Shown here: positions 18,071 to 26,574 of the stretch, in pieces
Numbering within the stretch: the stretch's first letter is position 1
Layout of the letters: every line of letters starts with the position of its first letter
Assembly: GCA_947491315.1 (NCBI GenBank)
Contig: CANLII010000007.1
Coordinates: 1 to 64,000 of the forward strand
Direction: 5' to 3'
DNA length: 64,000 nucleotides
DNA from: Ignavibacteria bacterium
GTDB lineage: Bacteria; Bacteroidota; Ignavibacteria; Kapaibacteriales; UBA961
Notes under the pieces: generated by a model
What the model saw: only the letters and a program-made list of their open reading frames with translations
Told to the model about the DNA's origin: nothing
The model's database searches: none
Position numbers and translations under genes: made by a program

Positions 18071-19210
18071 CTATACAATCAAAGCATAAGCAAGCATGAC
18101 CGCAAGTGTATATTTGATGGTTTCATGTGCATAGTACAGATTCTTTCTCACATATTGCTCAAGAGCTATGAGTCCGGGAGTGAGTGTAACAATCAGCATT
18201 GCCGAGATTGCCCCAATTTCCAGTGATGCTTCATGCATGAATATTCTACCGACGCTTGGGAACCATGGAGTGCCATAGAGCAAAACCAAATGTAGAATAT
18301 AAATATGCAGTGATTTACTGCTGAAGAAAACGAGTCGCTTTTCAAATCTCTTCAAGAGTGCTGAAAGATAGGAGCAAAGACCAATGAAAAGAATGATGAT
18401 TCCCGTGCGTATAATCATTGAACCGGGATTCAAATATTCCAGAATTCTTGCAAAATGAAATGTACTTTGATAGATGCCGATTCCGATTGCAATAGCGGAA
18501 ATTCCCACGAGGAAAATTGTTTTTCTCATGAATGTATTTCTCTGTTCCTCACTGAGTCCATGGAGATATGAACCAAATGCAACACCTAAAAACATGAAAC
18601 CGCTTGTTGGGAAAAGAGGGAATAGAGAGCCTCTTTCAGGACTTAGAAAGCCCGCGAAAAATTCAGGGAGATAGTCAAACCAATGTATGGAATGCATGAT
18701 GGGAGCAAGAAGAAAAATACTCGCGGCGATCAGCCCGGAGCGGCGTCCGAGTGATTTCACGGAATAAGTTTTTGACGATAACCAGACCATGGCCATGAGC
18801 GTGATTGCGGTCATGTGTAAGATATTCACCTGAAATGCATAAGACCAAGCATGTGCTTCCGCAAAAGGTAAATCAATCAATCTATTTGCAGGAAATACAA
18901 GCAAATAACCCCATAGCATGATGATCCATGCCCAATGCATTCTCCTTTTTCTTGTTTCTTCACTCATTGCACCTTGTTCATCTCGCTTCATTGCGAATAC
19001 ATGAACGGTTCCCGATACGATCAAGAAAATAGGAGCGGTAAGACCACGCATGAATTGCCAAATATTCCAGGGAAATGTCCCAAGATCCATCAATTGTGGA
19101 TTGACGAGAGCATCAAGCGTATGACCCTGCATCATCATGAGCATTGCCATCAAGCGGGCAAGATCCAAGGCGAAGAGTCTTGAGCCTTTATGAGTGGTTT
19201 GAATGGACAT
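18071..19210 (-). CDS. Multi-pass membrane acyltransferase-like protein (DUF1624/HGSNAT-type)
   Basis: 379 residues with about ten hydrophobic segments. The start, RLFALDLARLMAMLMMMQGHT, has the arginine, LD..R and conserved-His pattern of the heparan-alpha-glucosaminide N-acetyltransferase/DUF1624 group. It is followed by RGLTAPIFLIVSG, the usual second signature. Family members transfer acyl groups to sugars across the cytoplasmic membrane. The substrate cannot be told; acyltransferase family 3 is an alternative. It lies downstream of secA but is separated from it by a terminator. Confidence 0.6.
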   Translation of the reverse strand: MSIQTTHKGSRLFALDLARLMAMLMMMQGHTLDALVNPQLMDLGTFPWNIWQFMRGLTAPIFLIVSGTVHVFAMKRDEQGAMSEETRKRRMHWAWIIMLWGYLLVFPANRLIDLPFAEAHAWSYAFQVNILHMTAITLMAMVWLSSKTYSVKSLGRRSGLIAASIFLLAPIMHSIHWFDYLPEFFAGFLSPERGSLFPLFPTSGFMFLGVAFGSYLHGLSEEQRNTFMRKTIFLVGISAIAIGIGIYQSTFHFARILEYLNPGSMIIRTGIIILFIGLCSYLSALLKRFEKRLVFFSSKSLHIYILHLVLLYGTPWFPSVGRIFMHEASLEIGAISAMLIVTLTPGLIALEQYVRKNLYYAHETIKYTLAVMLAYALIV

Positions 19211-19257
19211 AGAATCATTAAAAAGAGTACAATCGTTTTAACTTACGGCTTTTCCAT

Positions 19258-19283
19258 AAAAAAAGCCCCGCTTAAACGGGGCT
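19258..19283 (-). terminator. Rho-independent terminator of secA
   Basis: Read on the minus strand, AGCCCCG, a six-base loop and CGGGGCT are followed by a run of Ts. It begins five bases after the secA stop codon. Confidence 0.9.
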
Positions 19284-19288
19284 ATGAA

Positions 19289-22200
19289 TCAGACATTTTG
19301 ACCATGACATTGTTTGTACTTTTTACCGCTTCCACAGGGACAGGCATCATTCCTTTTTACTCTGGGTTCGGTTCGTCTTACTGTATTCCCAGCTTGTTGC
19401 ACTTGCGATTGATCCATTGATTCTTGTCCATATTCATCGATTTCCGGTTTCACGGCTCTGATGCCAGCTGTGGAAGATGTTCTTGATGCAGATTGTCCCA
19501 TGAAACTCAGTGAGGGTGAATTCATCACATTGACATTCTTGTGATCAAGAGCTCCTACTTGAGGTCGAACACTTTGCCCTTGAGAAATCACTTGCGGATA
19601 AAATCTGTACACAGCGGTGATTGTTTCTTTTTGAATTTCCACAAAGAGATTTTGGAATGCATTCAATGCCTCGCCTTTGTATTCGAGGAGTGGATCTTTT
19701 TGACCATAAGCACGAAGATGAATACCTTCTTTCAATTCATCCATCACACCAAGATGTTCGCGCCATTTATCATCGATTGCGCGAAGGAATGCAAATCGCT
19801 CAAGACCAATCATGAAATCAACACCAAATTGCTGCTCTTTTCTTTCGAGGAATTCCTTTGCAAGAGAAACAATTCGATTGGTGCATTCTTCTTCTTTCAT
19901 TGTGCGGAACTCTTGCTCGGAAATTTCAACTTCACAGAGCATGTGAGTGCGAACTTGATCTTTCAATCCTTCAAGATTTTGTTCTTCATGATATTGATGA
20001 TACCAATGATTGGCTAATTGCTCCAAGAATTCAATAATCTCGCCTTTCATTCTTTCGCCATGAATCACAAGACGGCGCATTGAATAGATGGCTTCTCTTT
20101 GTTGATTCATCACATTATCATATTCTATCAAGCGCTTACGAATAGCAAAGTTATTTTCTTCAACTTTCTTTTGTGCTTTTTCCACCGATTTCGTCACCAT
20201 CCCGGCTTGAATCGGTTCGCCTTCAGGCACCTTGAAAGTTTGCATGACGGATGCAATGCGTTCTCCGCCGAAGAGGCGCATGAGATTGTCTTCAAGAGAG
20301 AGAAAAAATTGCGATGAACCTGGATCTCCTTGACGGCCAGCACGACCTCTGAGCTGTCTATCGATACGCCGGGCATCATGTCTTTCCGTACCAATGATTG
20401 CCAAACCACCGGCGGCTTTCACTTCATCATCAAGCTTGATGTCGGTACCACGACCGGCCATATTTGTAGCAATTGTTACTTTCCCTTTTCTTCCAGCTTC
20501 AGCAATGATTTCAGCTTCATGCTGATGCTGTTTCGCATTCAATACACGATGATCGATATTGAGTCTTTTGAGCATTTTGGAAAGTACTTCCGAAACCTCA
20601 ACGCTGGTTGTTCCAACGAGTACAGCTCTGCCTTCTGTCACGAGCTTTTGCACTTCATCGGCAACTGAATTGAATTTTTCTTTTTTCGTTTTAAAAATAA
20701 AATCATCAAGATCTTTGCGAACGATTGGACGATTAGATGGGATGACCACAACATCGAGATTGTAAATTTTATCGAATTCACCTGCTTCAGTTTCCGCAGT
20801 GCCTGTCATGCCGGCGAGTTTGCGATATAAACGGAAATAATTTTGAAGTGTGATTGTTGCATAGGTTTGCGTGTCAGCTTCTACGGCTACGCCTTCTTTT
20901 GCTTCAATCGCTTGATGAAGACCATCTGAATAGCGCCGGCCATCGAGAATACGACCTGTGAATTCATCAACGATTTTGATTTTTCCGCCATCAACAACAT
21001 ATTCCACATCGCGATCATAGAGTGAATATGCGCGAAGCAATTGATGCACAGTATGAATGATATCACTGCGCATGGAATAGCGTCGGATCAATTCATCTTT
21101 TTGAGCTTGCTTCTCATCTGCTGTGAGTCCTGATATTCCTTCCACCATGCTGAGTTCACCGGTGATATCAGGAATGATGAACATTTCAGGATCTTCGCCA
21201 ACTTTTGTGAGTAATTCGCGACCTTTTTCAGTAATGTCTATTTGATGGTTCTTTTCATCGATGGTATAGAAAATCTCTTCATCGATTATGGACATCTTTG
21301 TGCCTTGTTCGCGGAGATATTGAAGCTCTGTATCTCGCATGAGCCTTTGATATTCAGGTTCCTGCAAGAGTTTGGATAATTTCTTCTGCTTGGGCATTCC
21401 GCGATAAGCACGAAGTAAATTTACACCTGCCTGTATTCTGTCTTCTTTATCATTTTTTTGAAGAAGTTTTTCCGCATCATTCACAATGGTATTGATGAGT
21501 CTATTTTGTGAATCAACGAGTCTTCGAACGCGAGGATTCAATTGATCATATTGTTGATCATTGGAATGACTCACCGGACCTGAAATGATGAGCGGGGTTC
21601 TTGCTTCATCGATCAATACGGAATCCACCTCATCCACGATTGCAAAGAAGTGAGGTCTTTGCACCATGTCTTCGGCTTCATTCACCATATTGTCTCGGAG
21701 ATAATCAAATCCGAATTCATTATTTGTACCATAAGTGATGTCGACCGAATATTCATGATGTCTTTGATGCGGTTGCATATTGGATTGAATGCATCCAATA
21801 TTGATATCGAGGAAATCAAAAACGGGTTTCATCCATTCGCTATCTCGGCGTGCAAGATAATCATTGACTGTAACGAGATGGACCCCTTTTCCTGAAAGCG
21901 CATTGAGATACATCGGTGAAACAGCAACCAATGTTTTTCCTTCACCCGTTGTCATCTCGGAAATCTTTCCTTGATGAATGACGATTCCGCCGATGAGCTG
22001 AACATCATAGGGGATCATAGCCCAAACATGATGTTGTCCCACAACTTCATATGAGTGCTTTCTTTCGGTGAGGCGACGACAAGTTTCCTTCACCACGGCG
22101 AATGCTTCAGGAAGAATTTCTTCTAAAGCATCTTGAATGATTTCATATTCTTCATTACCGATTTCTTTTATTCTATCATGAATCTTTGAATTCTCATCAT

Positions 22201-22435
22201 GATTTGAGTCTTGACTTGTCAATTGCTCCCGCAATTCAGCCAACTCTTCTTGAAGGGTGGCAGTGCGAGATTGAATTAATGCTTTGAATTCATGTGTTTT
22301 GGATTTGAGCTGTTCATCGCTAAGAGATGAAAGGCGAGCATATTCTTCATTGATTTGCAGTACGATCGGCTTGAGGGATTGAACATCCTTATCATGCTTT
22401 GTACCACCGAATATCTTCTTGAGAATTGAAATCAT
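19289..22435 (-). CDS. secA: Preprotein translocase ATPase SecA
   Basis: 1048 residues, in the long range usual for Bacteroidota SecA. It powers Sec export of unfolded precursors through SecYEG, which supplies the T9SS and lipoprotein cargo encoded nearby. Visible are the Walker A region (MTTGEGKTL), the DEAD-like helicase segment (VDEVDSVLIDEARTPLIISG), the second motor domain (GTTSVEVSE, NMAGRGTDIKL, QLRGRAGRQGDPG) and the C-terminal zinc motif CPCGSGKKYKQCHG. A Bacteroidota-like -7 box variant (TACATTTT) lies upstream of the start. Confidence 0.98.
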   Translation of the reverse strand: MISILKKIFGGTKHDKDVQSLKPIVLQINEEYARLSSLSDEQLKSKTHEFKALIQSRTATLQEELAELREQLTSQDSNHDENSKIHDRIKEIGNEEYEIIQDALEEILPEAFAVVKETCRRLTERKHSYEVVGQHHVWAMIPYDVQLIGGIVIHQGKISEMTTGEGKTLVAVSPMYLNALSGKGVHLVTVNDYLARRDSEWMKPVFDFLDINIGCIQSNMQPHQRHHEYSVDITYGTNNEFGFDYLRDNMVNEAEDMVQRPHFFAIVDEVDSVLIDEARTPLIISGPVSHSNDQQYDQLNPRVRRLVDSQNRLINTIVNDAEKLLQKNDKEDRIQAGVNLLRAYRGMPKQKKLSKLLQEPEYQRLMRDTELQYLREQGTKMSIIDEEIFYTIDEKNHQIDITEKGRELLTKVGEDPEMFIIPDITGELSMVEGISGLTADEKQAQKDELIRRYSMRSDIIHTVHQLLRAYSLYDRDVEYVVDGGKIKIVDEFTGRILDGRRYSDGLHQAIEAKEGVAVEADTQTYATITLQNYFRLYRKLAGMTGTAETEAGEFDKIYNLDVVVIPSNRPIVRKDLDDFIFKTKKEKFNSVADEVQKLVTEGRAVLVGTTSVEVSEVLSKMLKRLNIDHRVLNAKQHQHEAEIIAEAGRKGKVTIATNMAGRGTDIKLDDEVKAAGGLAIIGTERHDARRIDRQLRGRAGRQGDPGSSQFFLSLEDNLMRLFGGERIASVMQTFKVPEGEPIQAGMVTKSVEKAQKKVEENNFAIRKRLIEYDNVMNQQREAIYSMRRLVIHGERMKGEIIEFLEQLANHWYHQYHEEQNLEGLKDQVRTHMLCEVEISEQEFRTMKEEECTNRIVSLAKEFLERKEQQFGVDFMIGLERFAFLRAIDDKWREHLGVMDELKEGIHLRAYGQKDPLLEYKGEALNAFQNLFVEIQKETITAVYRFYPQVISQGQSVRPQVGALDHKNVNVMNSPSLSFMGQSASRTSSTAGIRAVKPEIDEYGQESMDQSQVQQAGNTVRRTEPRVKRNDACPCGSGKKYKQCHGQNV

Positions 22436-22600
22436 TGAGTGAGAATCCCGATACTTATGAACGATCTAAAATGTAAGAATACATTCTGCATAATCAAAAT
22501 TAGCCTATTTTTCTATTTGCCGGCATAACAAGACGCAAGATGGTGAATAGTATTTACCATGCAGTGCAATTATGGGGCAAATATCGTGTGTGAACTTCGG

Positions 22601-22608
22601 TATATTTG
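22601..22608 (+). promoter_or_regulatory. Candidate -7 promoter box of the epimerase gene
   Basis: TATATTTG matches TAnnTTTG and sits 25 nt before ATG 22634. It lies inside the in-frame upstream extension, which argues for the shorter reading frame. No clear -33 box is seen. Confidence 0.5.
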
Positions 22609-22633
22609 CACATTACTTTTCCACAGGATCATC

Positions 22634-23548
22634 ATGAAGATTGCAGTCACCGGCGGTGCCGGATTTATCGCCTCGCATATTGCGGATGCCTATTTGTCAC
22701 TCGGACATGAAGTTGTAATCATTGATAACCTATCAACGGGAAAGAAAGAGAATATACCCGTTAATGCTCGATTCATTGAAATGGATGTGAATAATCCTGA
22801 AATTCCAGCTTTGTTCATAGAAGAGAAATTTGACATTGTGAATCATCATGCCGCCCAAATGGATGTGCGAGTTTCTGTTCAAGATCCAACATATGATGCT
22901 AGAATCAATATTCTAGGCGGAATCAATATCTATGAATCCGCATTGAGAAGTGGTGTGAAGAAAATCATCTTTGCTTCCAGCGGTGGTACTGTTTACGGGG
23001 AACAAGAATATTTCCCAGCTGATGAAAGACATCCCACAAAGCCGATTTCGCCTTATGGCATTGCAAAACTTTCCAATGAGCAATATCTCTATTATTATGC
23101 TCATGTTCATGGTTTGCCTTCAGTGGCTTTCAGGTATGCGAATATCTATGGACCAAGGCAGAATCCTCAAGGTGAGGCAGGTGTGATTGCTATTTTCGCG
23201 CAGAAGTTACTCAGTGGTGAGCAACCAGTCATCAATGGAGATGGACTTCAAACGCGAGATTATGTCTATGTGGACGATGTGGTAGCTGCGAATGTCTTGG
23301 CTTTGCAACCACAAATGATTGGGGCATATAATATCGGTACGGGCATTGAGACGGATGTTAATACCTTATTCGGTCATTTAAGAGATCTTACCCAATCAAC
23401 GTACAAAGAGCAACATGCACCCGCAAAGCACGGTGAACAATTGCGCAGCGTTCTCTCTAATGAGCGTATCTTCGCTAGTTTTGGTTGGACTCCAAAAATG
23501 GATATAATTGAAGGATTATCGAAAACCGTGGATTCATTTAGGTCCTGA
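22634..23548 (+). CDS. NAD-dependent sugar epimerase (UDP-glucose 4-epimerase-like)
   Basis: 304 residues from ATG 22634; a longer frame from 22559 would include the promoter. It is an extended short-chain dehydrogenase. The NAD-binding GGAGFIAS motif is at the N-terminus, and the catalytic Ser and Tyr-x3-Lys lie in ASSGGTVYGE and SPYGIAKLSNEQY. The GxxTRDYVYVDDV block is typical of GalE-like enzymes acting on nucleotide sugars. Exact substrate (UDP-Glc, UDP-GlcNAc or dTDP-sugar) cannot be told. miaA follows after 3 bp, so the two are co-transcribed. Confidence 0.85.
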   Translation: MKIAVTGGAGFIASHIADAYLSLGHEVVIIDNLSTGKKENIPVNARFIEMDVNNPEIPALFIEEKFDIVNHHAAQMDVRVSVQDPTYDARINILGGINIYESALRSGVKKIIFASSGGTVYGEQEYFPADERHPTKPISPYGIAKLSNEQYLYYYAHVHGLPSVAFRYANIYGPRQNPQGEAGVIAIFAQKLLSGEQPVINGDGLQTRDYVYVDDVVAANVLALQPQMIGAYNIGTGIETDVNTLFGHLRDLTQSTYKEQHAPAKHGEQLRSVLSNERIFASFGWTPKMDIIEGLSKTVDSFRS

Positions 23549-23551
23549 TTG

Positions 23552-24505
23552 ATGCCTATCAAACCCAATACGGTATTAGCAATAACTGGCCCCACAGCTT
23601 CCGGAAAAACTGCATTATCCCTTGAAATAGCCCAAGGAATAGTCCAAGAATTAGGTATTCAAGCAGAGATAATAAGTGCTGATTCACGGCAAATTTTCAG
23701 GGGTTTGGATATTGGTACTGCAAAGCCGAATGCCCATGAACTTGCACGCATCAAACATCATTGCATTGATATTTGCGATTCAGATGAAACCTTCAATGCA
23801 GGTGCATTTGCAAAAAGGGCAGGGGAGATCATTCAAGATTTATTCTCAAAAAACACGCTTCCAATCATTGTTGGTGGTTCAGGACTCTATGTTCAAGCTC
23901 TTTGTGAAGGTTTTTTTGAAATGCCTTCTGATAAAGCGGAATCATTTCAAAAAGCCCGCAAAGAAGTCCAAGAATTCCATGAATTCCATGGCAGAGATGC
24001 CCTTTTTGAGGCATTGCATGCTGTGGATCCGCAATCTTGTGAGGATTATCCCGATAAAAACCCTCGAAGAATCATGCGCGCATTGGAATTTTACAAAGCA
24101 ATGGGGCTACGCTTTTCAGAACAGAAATCAATCATGATGACATATCCCAAGTTTGACACCTGTTATGTGATGATAGAACATGACCGAAAAGAACTCTATC
24201 GTAGAATCAATGGGCGTTGTGATGAAATGTGGGAAGGGACCGTAAAAGAAGCTCAGATAATGCTGGAAAAGGGGATTTCACGCAAGGCGCAATCTTTGGA
24301 TACAGTTGGCTATGCACAAGCAATCGCCAGTATATATGGGGAAATAGATGAAAAAACCGCCATTGAAAAAATGAAGCAAGCCACGAGAAATTATGCAAAA
24401 AGACAAATCACTTGGTCGAAAAGGTTGGAAGGGCTGCATATGTTGCGAGGAAGTAACCGAGACATGGCCATGGAAGCCATAACACTGCTGAATGCAGATG
24501 CTTGA
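23552..24505 (+). CDS. miaA: tRNA dimethylallyltransferase MiaA
   Basis: 317 residues. It transfers a dimethylallyl group from DMAPP to N6 of A37 in tRNAs that read UNN codons. The P-loop GPTASGKTALS, the DSRQIFRGLDIGTAKP block, GGSGLYVQAL and the C-terminal QATRNYAKRQITWSKR are all conserved. The start is ATG 23552, three bases after the epimerase stop. Confidence 0.96.
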   Translation: MPIKPNTVLAITGPTASGKTALSLEIAQGIVQELGIQAEIISADSRQIFRGLDIGTAKPNAHELARIKHHCIDICDSDETFNAGAFAKRAGEIIQDLFSKNTLPIIVGGSGLYVQALCEGFFEMPSDKAESFQKARKEVQEFHEFHGRDALFEALHAVDPQSCEDYPDKNPRRIMRALEFYKAMGLRFSEQKSIMMTYPKFDTCYVMIEHDRKELYRRINGRCDEMWEGTVKEAQIMLEKGISRKAQSLDTVGYAQAIASIYGEIDEKTAIEKMKQATRNYAKRQITWSKRLEGLHMLRGSNRDMAMEAITLLNADA

Positions 24506-24682
24506 ATTTCTTGGCTTTTACATCGAAATACACTATTTTACGAAGCTTAATTATTCCGCATCGTTCACAAAGTTTTAATATGACATCCCCACTATGTGGA
24601 TGGAGTGAAATTGATCAAATGCATGATTATAGTGAACGGCTGATCAAACTCACAAACCGCATCATAGTATGAAAGGAAAATT

Positions 24683-26488
24683 ATGTCTGAATTGACCACA
24701 AATGCCGCTATATCCAAGCGTCCTTCACTCGCAGATTTGCTCAGTGGAGATTTTAATGTGCCCATGATGGATGACAGCACATTTGACACCTTGTTCCAAC
24801 AGAGTTTTTCTGCTGTACAAGAAGATCAAATGGTAAAGGGTACTGTTATGCAAGTGACAAAAGATAATATCTATGTTGACATAGGTTTTAAGTCACTTGG
24901 CGTTATTCCAAGAGCTGAATTTGGCACAGCCGACATCTTCAAAGTTGGAGATGAAATTGATGTATTTATCGAAAAGATCGAAGATGTCAATGGTCGTATG
25001 CTTTTATCTCGTCGTCGTGCTGACTTCATGAAGACATGGGAAGAAATTCTCAAGCTTAATGAAACACAGCAAATTGTTCAGGTTCGCATACTTCGTCGCA
25101 TCAAAGGTGGAATGGTTGTCGATCTGCTTGGTATTGAGGCATTCTTGCCTGGTTCACAAATAGATGTGCGTCCTGTGCGTGATTTTGATGCATGGGTTGG
25201 CAAGATGATCGATGTACGCGTTGTGAAGGTAAATCATCCAAGTGAAAATGTTGTAGTAAGTCATAAAGTGCTTCTCGAAGAGCAATTAGCCGATCAACGC
25301 TCCAAGATTCTTGGTACGCTTGAGAAAGGTTTGGTTCTCGAAGGTGCAGTTAAAGCAATCTCCGATTTCGGTGTATTCGTTGATCTCGGTGGCGTTGATG
25401 GTCTCGTGCACATCACGGATCTTTCATGGGGACGCGTGACACATCCTTCAGAGATTGTCACACTTGATCAAATTGTGAAAGTTGTTGTGCTTGATTTTGA
25501 TGGTGAGAAGCGTCGTATTTCTCTTGGTATGAAGCAATTGACTTCACATCCATGGGATACAATCGGTGAGAAATATGAGCCTGGTACAAAAGTTCTGGGT
25601 AAAGTTGTTTCTTTGACTGATTATGGTGCATTCATCGAAATCGAAAAAGGAATTGAAGGTTTGATTCACATTAGTGAAATGAGCTGGACTCAGCATGTGA
25701 AGCATCCTTCACAAATGGTTTCCATGGGTCAAGTCATTGATGCAATCGTATTGAATATCGACAAAAATGATAAGAAGCTTGCTCTTGGCATGAAGCAACT
25801 CGAGCCAGATCCATGGGCAGATTTACTCGCGAAATATCCTGTTGATTCAGTTCACAAAGGTATCGTTCGCAATCTTACCAATTTTGGTCTCTTTGTTGAA
25901 CTTGAACCAGGTGTGGATGGATTGGTGCATATCAGCGATTTGTCTTGGACGAAGAAAATCCGTCATCCGGGCGAATTTGTGAAGAAGGGTGATTCACTTG
26001 ATGTGATCGTTCTCAGTATTGATTCACAAAATCGCAGAATCGCACTTGGTCATAAGCAAATCACAGAAAATCCATGGGATTTCTTTGCTGAGCGTTATGC
26101 TGTTGGTGCAGATTCACAAGGAAAGATTGAACGAATCATTGAGAAGGGCGTAATCGTCGAATTGCCTGAAGGCGTTGATGGTTTCGTACCGGTTTCTCAA
26201 TTGTCTTTTGCTCCTGTTCGTATTATCACTGATTTCTTCCGTGCTGGTGACAATCTTCCTCTCAAGGTCGTTGAATTCGATCGCGAGTCAAAGAAAATTG
26301 TTCTTTCCGTGGTGGAATATCTCCGTGATAAAGATCAAGCAATCATTGATGTGTATAATGCGGAACATCCTGTTCCTAATTCAGATAAGTTTGCAAATAA
26401 TATTGAAGCGGTTGATCTTTCAGCTCTTGCTGAAGAGATTGAATCAGTATTTGAGGATTCAACTCCAAAGAGTACAGATAATCAATAA
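24683..26488 (+). CDS. rpsA: 30S ribosomal protein S1
   Basis: 601 residues holding six S1 RNA-binding domains, the normal bacterial set. They begin at about residues 50, 135, 215, 300, 390 and 475, and the later ones carry the typical DYGAFIEIEKGIEGLIHISEM type of sequence. S1 binds mRNA leaders on the 30S subunit, which is important in Bacteroidota, where Shine-Dalgarno signals are weak. A good ribosome-binding site (AAGGAAAA) precedes ATG 24683. The gene has its own strong terminator; the 177-bp leader contains no other gene. Confidence 0.96.
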   Translation: MSELTTNAAISKRPSLADLLSGDFNVPMMDDSTFDTLFQQSFSAVQEDQMVKGTVMQVTKDNIYVDIGFKSLGVIPRAEFGTADIFKVGDEIDVFIEKIEDVNGRMLLSRRRADFMKTWEEILKLNETQQIVQVRILRRIKGGMVVDLLGIEAFLPGSQIDVRPVRDFDAWVGKMIDVRVVKVNHPSENVVVSHKVLLEEQLADQRSKILGTLEKGLVLEGAVKAISDFGVFVDLGGVDGLVHITDLSWGRVTHPSEIVTLDQIVKVVVLDFDGEKRRISLGMKQLTSHPWDTIGEKYEPGTKVLGKVVSLTDYGAFIEIEKGIEGLIHISEMSWTQHVKHPSQMVSMGQVIDAIVLNIDKNDKKLALGMKQLEPDPWADLLAKYPVDSVHKGIVRNLTNFGLFVELEPGVDGLVHISDLSWTKKIRHPGEFVKKGDSLDVIVLSIDSQNRRIALGHKQITENPWDFFAERYAVGADSQGKIERIIEKGVIVELPEGVDGFVPVSQLSFAPVRIITDFFRAGDNLPLKVVEFDRESKKIVLSVVEYLRDKDQAIIDVYNAEHPVPNSDKFANNIEAVDLSALAEEIESVFEDSTPKSTDNQ

Positions 26489-26510
26489 TTGTTGCAAATC
26501 AATAATAGTG

Positions 26511-26541
26511 CAAAGGCATCCCAATATTTGGGATGCCTTTG
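26511..26541 (+). terminator. Rho-independent terminator of rpsA
   Basis: A 14-bp perfect stem, CAAAGGCATCCCAA with TTGGGATGCCTTTG, has a three-base loop. The T-tract is short (TTTGTT). In-frame start candidates of the next gene lie inside this hairpin and are rejected. Confidence 0.8.
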
Positions 26542-26574
26542 TTACATAAGACAAATCTTATTGAGGAAATCATC

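Noticed and set aside
26533-26574. Upstream ATG start for the MTHFR fusion
   Set aside because: It lies inside the rpsA terminator hairpin. GTG 26575 has a good ribosome-binding site and starts at the expected first domain residue.
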